The notes: a model not told the origin generated them from the sequence alone. Shown: positions 9,503 to 18,348, counted from the first letter of the stretch. The stretch is DNA of 64,000 nt from Ornithinibacillus bavariensis (GCF_018333235.1 NZ_BORP01000001.1:124001-188000), one strand, 5' to 3'. Translations and numbers: made by a program.

Positions 9503-9849
9503 TTAGATTTCAATGAATAAAAATAAATAATGATATGAGGTGCTTTTGTGAGTGTTGTAGGTTCTAAATAGGAAAAAATTTAATGAAATAAATTGGATGA
9601 CAAATAGGGACTTTTATAGATTTCACTCCCTTTAATTTTGTCATGGATTTATTTCAATACCTATGAAGATACCTACAATACTTTATGAAGCGTGTAATGA
9701 TGAAGAGTTAGCTATGTTTGATGGCTTATTTCATTGTATATGTCTATTACACATGCCTTTTAAATGTAAAGGAAGCTGCGGTATCCCCGCAGCTTTTTTA
9801 TGCATATTTTTAAGTGTTTCATTGAAATCTAATCGGTCGGTATCTTCAT
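9503..9849. repeat. nested inverted-repeat element, non-coding
   Basis: Three inverted repeats lie here. TTAGATTTCAATGAA (9503-9517) matches TTCATTGAAATCTAA (9818-9832) exactly, and the match continues with one 5-base gap. ATGAAGATACC (9662-9672) matches GGTATCTTCAT (9839-9849). A long imperfect hairpin spans about 9580-9658, with arms AAATAAATtggATGACAAA and TTTGTCATggATTTATTT. The structure resembles a MITE or structured RNA locus; no target-site duplication is obvious. Confidence 0.5.
9773..9799 (+). terminator. strong terminator inside the inverted-repeat block
   Basis: AAGCTGCGG (9773-9781) pairs with CCGCAGCTT (9787-9795) around a 5-base loop, followed by a T run. No clear gene precedes it, so it may end an unannotated small RNA. 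Confidence 0.85.
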
Positions 9850-9887
9850 GTATGATAATAAATTGATCATAGTGAGGAGCGTATAAA

Positions 9888-11789
9888 ATGAATCAAACAA
9901 CATATGAAAAGCTACAATATCACGAATTAAAACAAATTGTTAAATCGTATTGTGTAAGTGGATTGGGAAAACAATTGTTAGATGATCTAGAACCAAGTTC
10001 AGACATAGAGGTAGTAAAAAACCGTTTGAATGAAACAACGGAGGCACGGGCGATAATAGATGCTGAAGGCCATGTACCGTTTTTGGGAATATCTAATATT
10101 CAAAGCATTATTCAAAAACTCGAAAAAGGTCTGATGCTTGAGCCAAGTCAGTTGGTTAGTATATCGGACTTTTTAAGAGGATGTAGAAGAATTAAAAAGT
10201 TTATGTTAAATAAGGAATTCTTTGCCCCTGTGCTTGCTTCCTATGCGAATTCAATGACGGAATTTCTATCAGTGGAAGAAGAAATTAATTTTTCAATTAA
10301 AGGAAATAAAGTTGATTCAGGAGCAAGTAAAGAACTAAAGCGAATACGAAATAATATTGAATCCCTTGAAGCGAAAATTAAAGAACGATTAAACAAATTT
10401 ATTAATAGTAGTGCCAACAAGAAATACATTCAAGAATTTTTTATTGCGAAGAAAGACGATCGGTATACGATTCCGATAAAAGCTTCTTATAAAAATCAGG
10501 TATCAGGGACAATCGTCGAAGTTTCTTCCAAAGGTTCCACAGTCTTTATTGAGCCAAACACAGTTACAAAATTACATGGAGAGCTTGCAACTCTAAAATC
10601 GGAAGAGGCCATAGAAGAATATCAAATAATAGCCACTTTAACAGGAATGATCTTAGAAAATCTTCACGCGATAAAGATAAATATCGAGCTTATTAGCCAA
10701 TATGATATGGTATTTGCCAAAGCAAAATTCAGCAAACATATCGACGGAATAGAGCCCAAACTGAATGATTTTGGCTATATTAAATTAGTCCAATGCAAAC
10801 ATCCCTTATTAACAGGAGAGGTTGTGCCACTTGATTTTGAAATTGGGAAAGACTATCGTAGCTTGATTATTACAGGACCAAATGCTGGCGGGAAAACAAT
10901 TGTACTGAAAACAATTGGATTAATAACATTGGCAGTAATGTCGGGTTTTCACATTATTGCAGACAAGGAAACCGAGATTGCCGTATTTGAGAATATCTTT
11001 GCGGATATAGGTGATAACCAGAGTATTGAAAATGCACTAAGCACATTTTCATCACATATGAAAAACATTTCAGAAATTATGAGGGTATCCAATAATAATA
11101 CACTTTTATTATTTGATGAAATAGGAAGCGGTACGGAGCCAAATGAAGGTGCGGCACTTGCGATTTCGATTTTAGAAGAATTTTACCACATGGGATGTAT
11201 AACTGTGGCGACGACTCATTATGGTGAAATAAAACGTTTTTCAGAGATACATCCTGATTTTATGAATGCTGCAATGAAATTTAATAGTGAAACATTGGAA
11301 CCAATGTATAAGCTAATAATCGGAAAATCAGGAGAAAGTAATGCCCTTTGGATTTCTAGAAAAATGAATGTGCGAGAAAATGTATTACAGAGAGCAAAAT
11401 ATTATATGGAAAATAAAGAATATACGTTGGAGCCTGTAAACGAGTCTAAAATAAGGAAACCAAAGACTTCCAATGAGAAATCGAGTGTGAAGTATGAATA
11501 TAAAAAAGGGGATCGTGTGAAATTATTAGATTATGACGATTACGGAATTGTATATGAAGAAATGAATAATTTCTATAATGTAATCGTATTTCATAATGGG
11601 GAATTTATCGAAGTAAATGTTAAGCGGCTTTCCTTAGACATACCGGCGGTAGATTTATACCCAGAAGGATATGATTTGGATACACTATTTATCGAACATC
11701 ATACGCGAAAAATGCAGCATGATATCGAGCGTGGTTCAAAAAAAGCACTACGCAAAATTCAAAAAGAAATTAGAAAGAATAGAAGCTAA
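9888..11789 (+). CDS. MutS2-like ATPase lacking the Smr nuclease domain
   Basis: 633 residues against ~785 for full MutS2. A lever/core region leads to the MutS ATPase: Walker A GPNAGGKT at 330-337, FDEIGSG Walker B at 409-415 and ATTHY a few dozen residues later. The C-terminal part has a KOW-like stretch (GDRVKLLDYDDYG) and then ends. The Smr endonuclease domain and its LDLRG/HG-type motifs are absent. MutS2 proteins act on branched DNA or collided ribosomes; a version without Smr would bind and remodel without cutting, which is inference. The ATG is preceded by GTGAGGAG. It is likely a paralogue of a full-length MutS2 elsewhere. Confidence 0.88.
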   Translation: MNQTTYEKLQYHELKQIVKSYCVSGLGKQLLDDLEPSSDIEVVKNRLNETTEARAIIDAEGHVPFLGISNIQSIIQKLEKGLMLEPSQLVSISDFLRGCRRIKKFMLNKEFFAPVLASYANSMTEFLSVEEEINFSIKGNKVDSGASKELKRIRNNIESLEAKIKERLNKFINSSANKKYIQEFFIAKKDDRYTIPIKASYKNQVSGTIVEVSSKGSTVFIEPNTVTKLHGELATLKSEEAIEEYQIIATLTGMILENLHAIKINIELISQYDMVFAKAKFSKHIDGIEPKLNDFGYIKLVQCKHPLLTGEVVPLDFEIGKDYRSLIITGPNAGGKTIVLKTIGLITLAVMSGFHIIADKETEIAVFENIFADIGDNQSIENALSTFSSHMKNISEIMRVSNNNTLLLFDEIGSGTEPNEGAALAISILEEFYHMGCITVATTHYGEIKRFSEIHPDFMNAAMKFNSETLEPMYKLIIGKSGESNALWISRKMNVRENVLQRAKYYMENKEYTLEPVNESKIRKPKTSNEKSSVKYEYKKGDRVKLLDYDDYGIVYEEMNNFYNVIVFHNGEFIEVNVKRLSLDIPAVDLYPEGYDLDTLFIEHHTRKMQHDIERGSKKALRKIQKEIRKNRS

Positions 11790-12572
11790 GACAAGAAGGA
11801 TATAAAAAATAGGTTCGGGTCGCTCCGAAAAAATGGTTCAACGTCAAATGTTGGGGTGAAGTGAATTTTGCTTCACCCTTACCTAATGTGAACACCAATT
11901 TTTTATACTTATGTGTTAATAATATTTTCGCTTGAAAGCGTTCCGTTTCATTACTTTTATTAGATTGTTTATATACTCTAAAAATCCATATCCCCATTCT
12001 TTTCTTGTTCCTGGTCAATTAAGTATAAAGAATTGGTTGATATCGTGCACTTTTTTTATTCAAATTGTGTGATAACGACAACATTTGATATAGAACCATT
12101 ATGTTAAACACAAAAATGCCGTCTGTCTTTATTAGACACACGACTCTTTTAAAAAATGTTCTTTTGTACATACGCACTTTTATAGAGACAATAATAATTA
12201 CGCCCATCACATATGGCGTTAAACAATTTCATGTGAGTCTCCCTTGTAAGTGAAGGGATAACATTTTCTATCAAGTTGATGAACCTTTAAATATAAATTT
12301 CTATATTTATATCTTAATATATTTTCGGAAACACTATTGTTAATTCCTTAACGGACTTTTTTTTAATGATTGTGTATTAAAAACTTATTTTTATTGCAAA
12401 GTATCTGTAGAGTAAGAAGGATCGAATTTAATTTAATACAAATATTATAAAAGTATATATTGTGCATTTAGAATTGGTTATTTACCCCACCAAGGAGAAA
12501 GGTATTTTATACCTTTACTTGAATTGACTAAAAAATATGAATATAATTATTTAATAGAAGGAGGAATAAAAA
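11790..12572. other. long AT-rich intergenic region
   Basis: No convincing gene on either strand. GGGTGAAG (11854-11861) and CTTCACCC (11871-11878) form a hairpin that may end the MutS2-like transcript, without a U tract. A small hairpin AAAGGTAT/ATACCTTT lies at 12498-12516, upstream of the next gene. Confidence 0.5.
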
Positions 12573-12911
12573 ATGAAGGCAGATGGATCGAATAATCACT
12601 TTGTTGCTGGTAATGCTGAAGAGTTACTTTCTGCATTAGAGAAAAAAGAGCCATATATATTAATTCCGAAGCATTTCAAGGAAGAATTCTTGAAAAATAC
12701 GCAATTATCCTTAACTGAAAAAGAACAAATGGGGTTTGAATTAGGTTTTCGTGGTACAGCGAACTTATTATCCAGTCCCTTTTTTCATTTCATAAACTGG
12801 CTTAGCAAAGATAGTAAACAACAAAAAAGGATAGACAGTAAAATCCGTAAGTATACACTTAAAAATCAAGAGGACAGTCTTCTTCTGTATTTACGTCAAT
12901 TAGATTATTAA
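12573..12911 (+). CDS. hypothetical protein, 112 residues
   Basis: A GGAGG site 8 bases before the ATG supports expression. The protein is soluble, mixed alpha/beta in appearance, with no signal peptide and no motif that I recognise. The pattern 'PYILIPKHFKEEF...TEKEQMGFELGFRGTANLL' suggests a DNA-binding or regulatory helix bundle only loosely. It stands alone between long intergenic stretches. Confidence 0.6.
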   Translation: MKADGSNNHFVAGNAEELLSALEKKEPYILIPKHFKEEFLKNTQLSLTEKEQMGFELGFRGTANLLSSPFFHFINWLSKDSKQQKRIDSKIRKYTLKNQEDSLLLYLRQLDY

Positions 12912-13318
12912 TCAATCGAATGGAATAATATAATAAAAAGAAACGCTATGAGCTCATTTGTAACTCTAATTGGTTGCTTAATATACTGTAAACACTTTTT
13001 CTAATAATAATTTTGTAACGGAAGGTTGGACGAAGTTGCTCTTTTTGATTTAGTTTTTTAACAAAAGTCCTCCCAGTCTACAGTGTAATTGGCTGAGGCG
13101 ACATCCATCTGAGTGTTCAATGACAAAAACAGAGTACCTGTGTCGCCTCCTATTTCGCAGGAACAAAAAATAAATTCCGTTGCGTGTCTAAAAACAATTT
13201 CAAAACGATAATTGGGGTTTATCACAAGATTGGTTTGGATACCCTTCCTTGTCTTTAATTGCTGCTATAAAAGTTAAGAACATCTTGCTTATTTTTCATG
13301 TGCAACAAACGTAATATT
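12912..13318. other. intergenic region with one structured element
   Basis: AGGCGACA (about 13096) and TGTCGCCT (about 13141) are perfect inverted octamers 37 bases apart. Otherwise nothing is recognised. Confidence 0.4.
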
Positions 13319-13636
13319 CTAATGAATTAATTCATTCAGATTTTCAAAAAAGAATTGCCTATCTCCATGACTTGCCCATTTAATCTTCATTGATACACCG
13401 CTATTAAATGTAAAAAAAGAATAATCAATATCTACCCTTGATATTTCGCTATAATTATGAATTTCTACTTCTTCGTGGGCAAAAGGGTATTTTGTGTACC
13501 AAATAAGTCTTTTGTTAGTTGCAAGGAACTCCCCAAATTTATATTCTATGCCTGTTTTCTCTTTTACTTCAAAGGTCCCTGCTATCTTCGTCTTTATGTA
13601 CTCACCAGGAAACAACACCGATTCAAGTTTTTTCAT
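13319..13636 (-). CDS. bacterial PH-domain protein; candidate glycocin immunity protein
   Basis: 105 residues with no membrane segment, preceded by a GGGGAG site. The sequence pattern, LFPGEYIKTKIAG...GEFLATNKRLIWYTK followed by beta strands and a terminal helix, is that of short bacterial PH (bPH-type) domains. It is the next gene after the glycocin precursor on the same strand, separated by a terminator. The sublancin immunity protein SunI has, to my knowledge, been assigned a PH-like fold, so this is a plausible immunity gene; unlike SunI it has no N-terminal membrane anchor. It could equally be an unrelated PH-domain protein. Confidence 0.72.
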   Translation of the reverse strand: MKKLESVLFPGEYIKTKIAGTFEVKEKTGIEYKFGEFLATNKRLIWYTKYPFAHEEVEIHNYSEISRVDIDYSFFTFNSGVSMKIKWASHGDRQFFFENLNELIH

Positions 13637-13821
13637 CGTAACTCACTCCCCTGCATCCTTTTTCACTAGAGCATAGTATCTCTTGCCATTATGTGACAAC
13701 CTGATTCAGGACAGACGTAACTTCTAAGTCCATACTGAATACTGCCTACAAGGAGGGAAACACTAGTAATCTTTCTGTTTTAATAAGAAGATTCCTAAGA
13801 AAAAACGCTTTATAATAGCTA

Positions 13822-13876
13822 AAACAAAAAGGCTGTCATCAATAAGAATTCCAATTTTGTACTTTTTGATGCAGCC
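13822..13876 (-). terminator. terminator of the glycocin precursor transcript
   Basis: On the minus strand GGCTGCATCAA (13876-13866) pairs with TTGATGACAGCC (13842-13831) with one bulge, followed by TTTTTG. It lies about 70 bases past the precursor stop. The rest of 13637-13947 holds no gene. Confidence 0.8.
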
Positions 13877-13947
13877 CTATAATATTTAATTACAATGGTG
13901 AATTAGGTTTAGTTAGCAAAAGAACTATTTACTATATTCACCCTGCA

Positions 13948-14166
13948 TTATCGGCATACGCAAGTGCCGCAACCACCTCCACCACCTCCTCCACCAGCAC
14001 CACATTGCTTAAATATCCAGCCACAAGTTCCACAGTCATATCCGGTGCTACACAAGGCCATATAGTAACTACACCATAGAGCACCTCCTGGATCCCATAA
14101 CCCTTTTCCTTCTTTTGTATACGTATTAATTTCTTCTTCTGTCAATACAGTCTTTAGTTTTGACAT
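13948..14166 (-). CDS. glycocin precursor peptide (glycocin F/sublancin class)
   Basis: 72 residues with a GAGGAGG site. The leader (residues 1-28) is of double-glycine type and ends DPGG, leaving a predicted 44-residue core, A29-R72. The core has two CX6C helices, C32-C39 and C48-C55, joined by the loop STGYDCGT, with C45 in it. The Cys-to-Cys spacing of 7, 6, 3 and 7 residues equals glycocin F (C5, C12, S18, C21, C28), with C45 in place of the glycosylated Ser18. Nested disulfides C32-C55 and C39-C48 are expected. The tail is eight consecutive Gly (58-65) then CGTCVCR, where glycocin F has a flexible tail ending in a glycosylated Cys. S-glycosylation of C45 and of a tail Cys is inference. 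Adjacent genes are the matching glycosyltransferase, C39 transporter and thiol oxidase. Confidence 0.93.
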   Translation of the reverse strand: MSKLKTVLTEEEINTYTKEGKGLWDPGGALWCSYYMALCSTGYDCGTCGWIFKQCGAGGGGGGGGCGTCVCR

Positions 14167-14238
14167 ACAATAAGCCTCCTCTTAATTATAATTTTAAAAT
14201 TATTAACTCTATTTTAAATATTCACCATTGATGATATA

Positions 14239-14267
14239 ATTATAACATCGAACAATAAAAATGTTAA
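14239..14267 (-). promoter_or_regulatory. promoter of the glycocin precursor gene
   Basis: On the minus strand the -35 is TTAACA (14267-14262), the spacer is 17 bases, and the -10 is TATAAT (14244-14239). A near-palindrome GATGaTATAATTATAaCATC (14230-14249) covers the -10 and could be an operator. Confidence 0.7.
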
Positions 14268-14440
14268 CAATTTTTGAACTATTTCTACTAATTATAATAT
14301 GAGGAATGGGGGATGTATTTTTGTAAAGGAATTGAGAGAATAGGATAATTTGTCACATGCAGAAACATCATCAATATTATAGTGCAATCAATCTTTGTAT
14401 TCGAAGTACAAAAGATCTGAAAGGGAGGTTCCAGTAAGTA

Positions 14441-14469
14441 TCTTAGTTAAAATAGTAGATTACTATAAT
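14441..14469 (+). promoter_or_regulatory. probable promoter of the glycocin biosynthesis operon
   Basis: TATAAT at 14464-14469 is a perfect -10; the -35 region (14441-14448, TCTTAGTT) is weak, so an activator may be needed. It lies 46 bases before the glycosyltransferase start. Confidence 0.45.
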
Positions 14470-14515
14470 ACAAGTTTAGATTTATATTTTGAAGAAATAA
14501 GGAGATATGAAGGGT

Positions 14516-15808
14516 ATGCCAAAAAATACTAAGACAGCAAAAAAATTTTTTGAACACTTAAAGCTATACTCGCCTAACATAAGTGAAAATATTAGACATC
14601 TAGAATTAAACTCTTTTGACAACCTATTACTTAAAGAGCCAAGTCTATCAGTGATAATAATGTGTAAAGACGAACAAAGGTGTATAGCAAGATGTTTAAA
14701 TGCAATAAAAAATAATATTGGAATTAATGATGAGGTTATTGTAATTGATACTGGATCAGCTGATGACACATTAAATATTCTAAACAATTTTAGTATGACC
14801 AATAAATACTCAATCATTGAAACAAGTTGGAATAATGATTTTGCTGAAATAAGGAATCTTGGAATATCTCAAGCTACAAAAGATTGGATAGTATTTATTG
14901 ATGCTGATGAAACTATTGAAAAGGGGTCATTTGAGAATTTAAAATCTCATCTTTCTATTGTAGATACATTAAATACAACAGTAGTTTGTTGCCCCGCTAT
15001 TGTTAATTCAGGCGGGCACGTTGTGCAAACTGTTAGAAGAATTATACCTAATAATGATTCCGTTTTTTACTTCGGAATGGTCCATGAAGAACCTCGACAT
15101 ATCAACAAGTCAGAATTAAATTTTTTAGCTTTTGATGATGTTATTTTACATCATGATGGGTATATGAAATCTGTATCCTCAGCTAAACAAAAACAAGAAC
15201 GTAATACTTCCTTACTTTACACTATGATTGATAAAGAACCATTGAATCCTAAATGGTATTATCTACTTTGTAGGGATGGGAAAGGTGTACTAGAGGAAAA
15301 TTTTTATAGAGACTCACTTTTAAAGGTAATAACATTATGTGGACAAGCCCCTTTTTACGAAGAATATAAATTAAGAGCACTAAGCGACTTAATAGCACAT
15401 TATCTAAGTGCTGGAGATATTGAAAACGCAAAGTATTATTTAGAAGATCTAAAGAAATTGGCACCTAATATGACTGATACTTTATATTGGGATATATTCA
15501 TCCAACTCATTATTTTTGAGTACGCATATCATCAATTTATACAACAAATTATAGATTATAAACAAACTAATAAAGGACTAGATTACGGTAGTTTAAATTC
15601 AAATGGGTTCCATCTTGATTATCTCTTGTCTCAACTTTTCTTTAATATAAGAGATTATAACAGCTGTTTTAACATTCTAAAAAAGCTAGAAGATGCACAA
15701 TATGGAGAATATCAAGAAAATTATATGGAACTATATGATGCATTACAAAAATATTTACTACAAATTGGAGAGGAAAATGAAAAAAAAATATTTCACAAAA
15801 CAACTTGA
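14516..15808 (+). CDS. SunS/GccA-type family 2 glycosyltransferase for glycocin
   Basis: 430 residues. It has a GT2 fold with SVIIMCKDEQR near the start, an IDTGSADDT nucleotide-binding segment, FIDADE as the DxD metal motif (D129, D131), RRIIP and MVHEEP acceptor-side motifs, and HHDGY. A helical TPR-like C-terminal half follows. This order closely parallels the sublancin S-glycosyltransferase SunS (IDADN, GKVHEEP, HNGY). It should transfer hexose from a UDP- or other NDP-sugar to Cys or Ser in the precursor loop, in the cytoplasm. ATG 14516 is chosen because AAGGAG at 14499-14504 sits 11 bases away; the in-frame ATG at 14507 is only 2 bases from that site. The gene overlaps the transporter gene by 32 bases. 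Confidence 0.92.
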   Translation: MPKNTKTAKKFFEHLKLYSPNISENIRHLELNSFDNLLLKEPSLSVIIMCKDEQRCIARCLNAIKNNIGINDEVIVIDTGSADDTLNILNNFSMTNKYSIIETSWNNDFAEIRNLGISQATKDWIVFIDADETIEKGSFENLKSHLSIVDTLNTTVVCCPAIVNSGGHVVQTVRRIIPNNDSVFYFGMVHEEPRHINKSELNFLAFDDVILHHDGYMKSVSSAKQKQERNTSLLYTMIDKEPLNPKWYYLLCRDGKGVLEENFYRDSLLKVITLCGQAPFYEEYKLRALSDLIAHYLSAGDIENAKYYLEDLKKLAPNMTDTLYWDIFIQLIIFEYAYHQFIQQIIDYKQTNKGLDYGSLNSNGFHLDYLLSQLFFNIRDYNSCFNILKKLEDAQYGEYQENYMELYDALQKYLLQIGEENEKKIFHKTT

Positions 15809-17909
15809 AGAAAACGATTGTGGGCCTGCAGCCGTATCTATGCTCATTAAATATTCATGGGATATAGAAATGACACTATCTCAATTAAAAGTAATATTGT
15901 CTACTAACAAAAATGGTACTACTTTTTTAGGAATAAAACGTGGTCTCCAAAAACTGGGGGTGGAAACAAATGTATCAAAATGTGTTTCCTCTAAAGAAAC
16001 GTTTCAAGAATTAAAATATCCATGTATTACCCAAATCAAAGGAAGCAATAACCATTTTATAACCCTATTTAAGGCTACTAAAAATCATGTTTATATAGGA
16101 GATCCTTCAAAAAATCAGATAAAGAGGATGAAAATAAATAGATTTTTGTCTAACTGGGTTCCATTTGTACTTGAAGTTGAAAAGTTGATTGATAGCCAAA
16201 AACTAACATCATACTCAATTACTGAAACCAAACAAAGCAACACTATTATTAAGAGTTTATTTACAATTAAAAAATATATTATAACATCCTGGATATTGTC
16301 GGGTATTGTATATTTACTCACTATTTACCTAGCTGGAATGTTCTCTACGTATTTTGATTTAATTATACCAAATGAAGCAGTTGGACTTATTGTTGGGGTC
16401 ACAGTAATATATCTTTTGGCTGTAACTATTCAGTTTTTTTTAAAATACATTAATTCTGTAATCAATGTAAAAACAAATAATTCCATAGACAAAAACTTAG
16501 TAGAAAAGTTAGTTTCAAAATACTTTGCACAGGATTATACATTCACGGAACAATTTGAAAGCGGAGAATTAATAACTAGATTTAGTAATATTAGTGACAT
16601 AAGAACTAGATATTTATTTTTTATACAAACCTTACCCTTGGACACTTTAGCAATAATTGTTACTTTTATTATTTTATTTAGAATGAATGTATATTTATCC
16701 TTGCTAACCTTTATCCCTATAATTACTTTCTTTTTACTACTATTTTTCTCAAGGGAACGATATGAAAATCTGAGCTATAACTTATTTGAAAAACAAGAGT
16801 ACCTTAACACGGAACTTATAGAAACGGTGGATAACACTGAAAGTATTAAAAATTATAACATTACCAACCAAATGAAAGATAAGGTAATCAAAAGATTGGA
16901 TGAAGTATACGCTATAAGAGAAAAATTTATATCATTCGATAATTTTCAAAACCTAATCAAGGTGTCTGTGGTGAATTTTTTTAATGTCTGTTTTTTTGCT
17001 TTTGGTTCCTATTTAGTTATAAATGATGATTTATCCTCTGGTATGTTATTAATGTTCAACTCCTTGGTTTCTAATGTTTTCAACCCTTTTGTTAATTTAA
17101 CCACTTTACAAGCAACGTTAGAACAAGGAAGAGTAGCTACTCTTAGATATGAAGATATAGTTAATTCTGTACAAAAAAAACCTGATCAAGGAATTGAAAT
17201 AGAAAATAAAATAGAGAAAATAGTAATTCAAAATTTATATTTTTCTTTTACCCCCAATAATTATGTGTTAAACAACCTAAATATTGAAGTTAAGCAAGGT
17301 GAAAAAATCGCACTAATTGGAGGAAGTGGTTCAGGTAAATCAACAATAGCAAAATTACTAGCAGGCTATTACGAACCAGAAAAGGGAGATATTTTATTTA
17401 ATGATATAAGTATTAGTAATATAAACCAAGCGTCTTTATTAAAGAAGGTCTTGTATATTCCTCAAGACATTCAAATATTTAATGATACAATTCTAAACAA
17501 TATATTACTTCATAGAGATATAGATTTTGAGGTTGTCAAAGAGGTATCAAGATTAGTAGGATTCGAAGAGGTAGTTAATTCTATGCCAGAAGGTTATAAC
17601 ACAGTAATTGGATCTAAAGGTGTTCAGTTATCAATGGGACAACAACAAATGTTAAATATAACTCGCTATATACTATCTTCGCCTGATGTTTTAATTTTAG
17701 ATGAAATAACTAATGGTTTAGATTTTGTAAAAAGGAATCAAATAAAACAATTATTACGTGAGGCTCCAATGATTGTTATTTTTATAACCCATGACCTAGA
17801 TTTAGCAACAGCGTGTGATAAAATTTACGCCTTAAATAATGGAAAAACTTCCACCATCAATCCCCAAGAGGATGGAGATATTAAACAAAAACTTATTAAT
17901 TCTTTTTGA
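15777..17909 (+). CDS. peptidase-containing ABC transporter (C39, SunT-like) for glycocin export
   Basis: 710 residues. The N-terminal C39 peptidase has its catalytic Cys15 (NDCGP), a His in SNNHF and an Asp in IGDPS, which are needed to cut after the double glycine. Five or six membrane helices follow (residues ~170-430). The nucleotide-binding domain has Walker A GGSGSGKST, signature LSMGQQQ and Walker B VLILDE. It processes and exports the precursor across the membrane. The start at 15777 follows GGAGAGG and overlaps the end of the glycosyltransferase gene by 32 bases, suggesting translational coupling. Confidence 0.93.
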   Translation: MKKKYFTKQLEENDCGPAAVSMLIKYSWDIEMTLSQLKVILSTNKNGTTFLGIKRGLQKLGVETNVSKCVSSKETFQELKYPCITQIKGSNNHFITLFKATKNHVYIGDPSKNQIKRMKINRFLSNWVPFVLEVEKLIDSQKLTSYSITETKQSNTIIKSLFTIKKYIITSWILSGIVYLLTIYLAGMFSTYFDLIIPNEAVGLIVGVTVIYLLAVTIQFFLKYINSVINVKTNNSIDKNLVEKLVSKYFAQDYTFTEQFESGELITRFSNISDIRTRYLFFIQTLPLDTLAIIVTFIILFRMNVYLSLLTFIPIITFFLLLFFSRERYENLSYNLFEKQEYLNTELIETVDNTESIKNYNITNQMKDKVIKRLDEVYAIREKFISFDNFQNLIKVSVVNFFNVCFFAFGSYLVINDDLSSGMLLMFNSLVSNVFNPFVNLTTLQATLEQGRVATLRYEDIVNSVQKKPDQGIEIENKIEKIVIQNLYFSFTPNNYVLNNLNIEVKQGEKIALIGGSGSGKSTIAKLLAGYYEPEKGDILFNDISISNINQASLLKKVLYIPQDIQIFNDTILNNILLHRDIDFEVVKEVSRLVGFEEVVNSMPEGYNTVIGSKGVQLSMGQQQMLNITRYILSSPDVLILDEITNGLDFVKRNQIKQLLREAPMIVIFITHDLDLATACDKIYALNNGKTSTINPQEDGDIKQKLINSF

Positions 17910-17922
17910 ATGGAGTGATTTT

Positions 17923-18348
17923 GTGAAGAAACTTATAGTATTTGTTTCTGCAGTGGTAACTATGGTAATTATTGGATACATTTCTGTTAGTAATTTAGTG
18001 GGAAGTGAACCGGCTTTATATAAAAAAGTATCCTCAGATCAAATAAAGAAAATGAAGGAAGAACAGGAAACTTTTATTGCTTATTTCTATCAAGAAAACT
18101 GCGCTCCATGCAAACAAGTAAACCCAATTATAAATGATTACATTCAGACAACAGGAAAGGATATTTTTGCAGTAGACATAAATGCAGACAAAAATAAAAA
18201 CCTACTAATGGAGGGGTTCAATATTGAAGGCACTCCGACAGTTATTTTTATTAGTTCAGGAAAGGAAGAAAATAGATTTTTATCAATATTTGGTAAAGAC
18301 GAATTTAAAAATACAGCTGATCTGATTTATGGGGACAGTGATATTTGA
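17923..18348 (+). CDS. membrane-anchored thioredoxin-like thiol-disulfide oxidoreductase (BdbA-like)
   Basis: 141 residues with a GTG start 7 bases after GGAG. An N-terminal signal anchor (residues ~3-24) is followed by a thioredoxin fold with the active site ENCAPCKQV (CxxC) and the cis-proline segment GTPTV. It should act outside the membrane to form or isomerise the two glycocin disulfides, as BdbA does for sublancin and GccC/GccD for glycocin F. It is the third gene of the operon, 13 bases after the transporter gene. Only one oxidoreductase is present here, where the known glycocin loci usually carry two. Confidence 0.88.
   Translation: MKKLIVFVSAVVTMVIIGYISVSNLVGSEPALYKKVSSDQIKKMKEEQETFIAYFYQENCAPCKQVNPIINDYIQTTGKDIFAVDINADKNKNLLMEGFNIEGTPTVIFISSGKEENRFLSIFGKDEFKNTADLIYGDSDI

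Noticed and set aside
9663-9866. 67-residue plus-strand reading frame
   Set aside because: It runs through a strong terminator hairpin and an inverted repeat, has no ribosome site and has an odd composition.
11770-12210. Two minus-strand frames downstream of the MutS2-like gene
   Set aside because: No ribosome sites, random composition, and they lie in AT-rich intergenic DNA.
13457-13676. Two plus-strand frames opposite the PH-domain gene
   Set aside because: They are shadows of the minus-strand gene, which has the ribosome site and a recognisable fold.
13948-14166. Precursor as a lanthipeptide, thiopeptide or sactipeptide
   Set aside because: No LanB/LanM, cyclodehydratase or radical-SAM gene is present; spacing and neighbours fit glycocins exactly.
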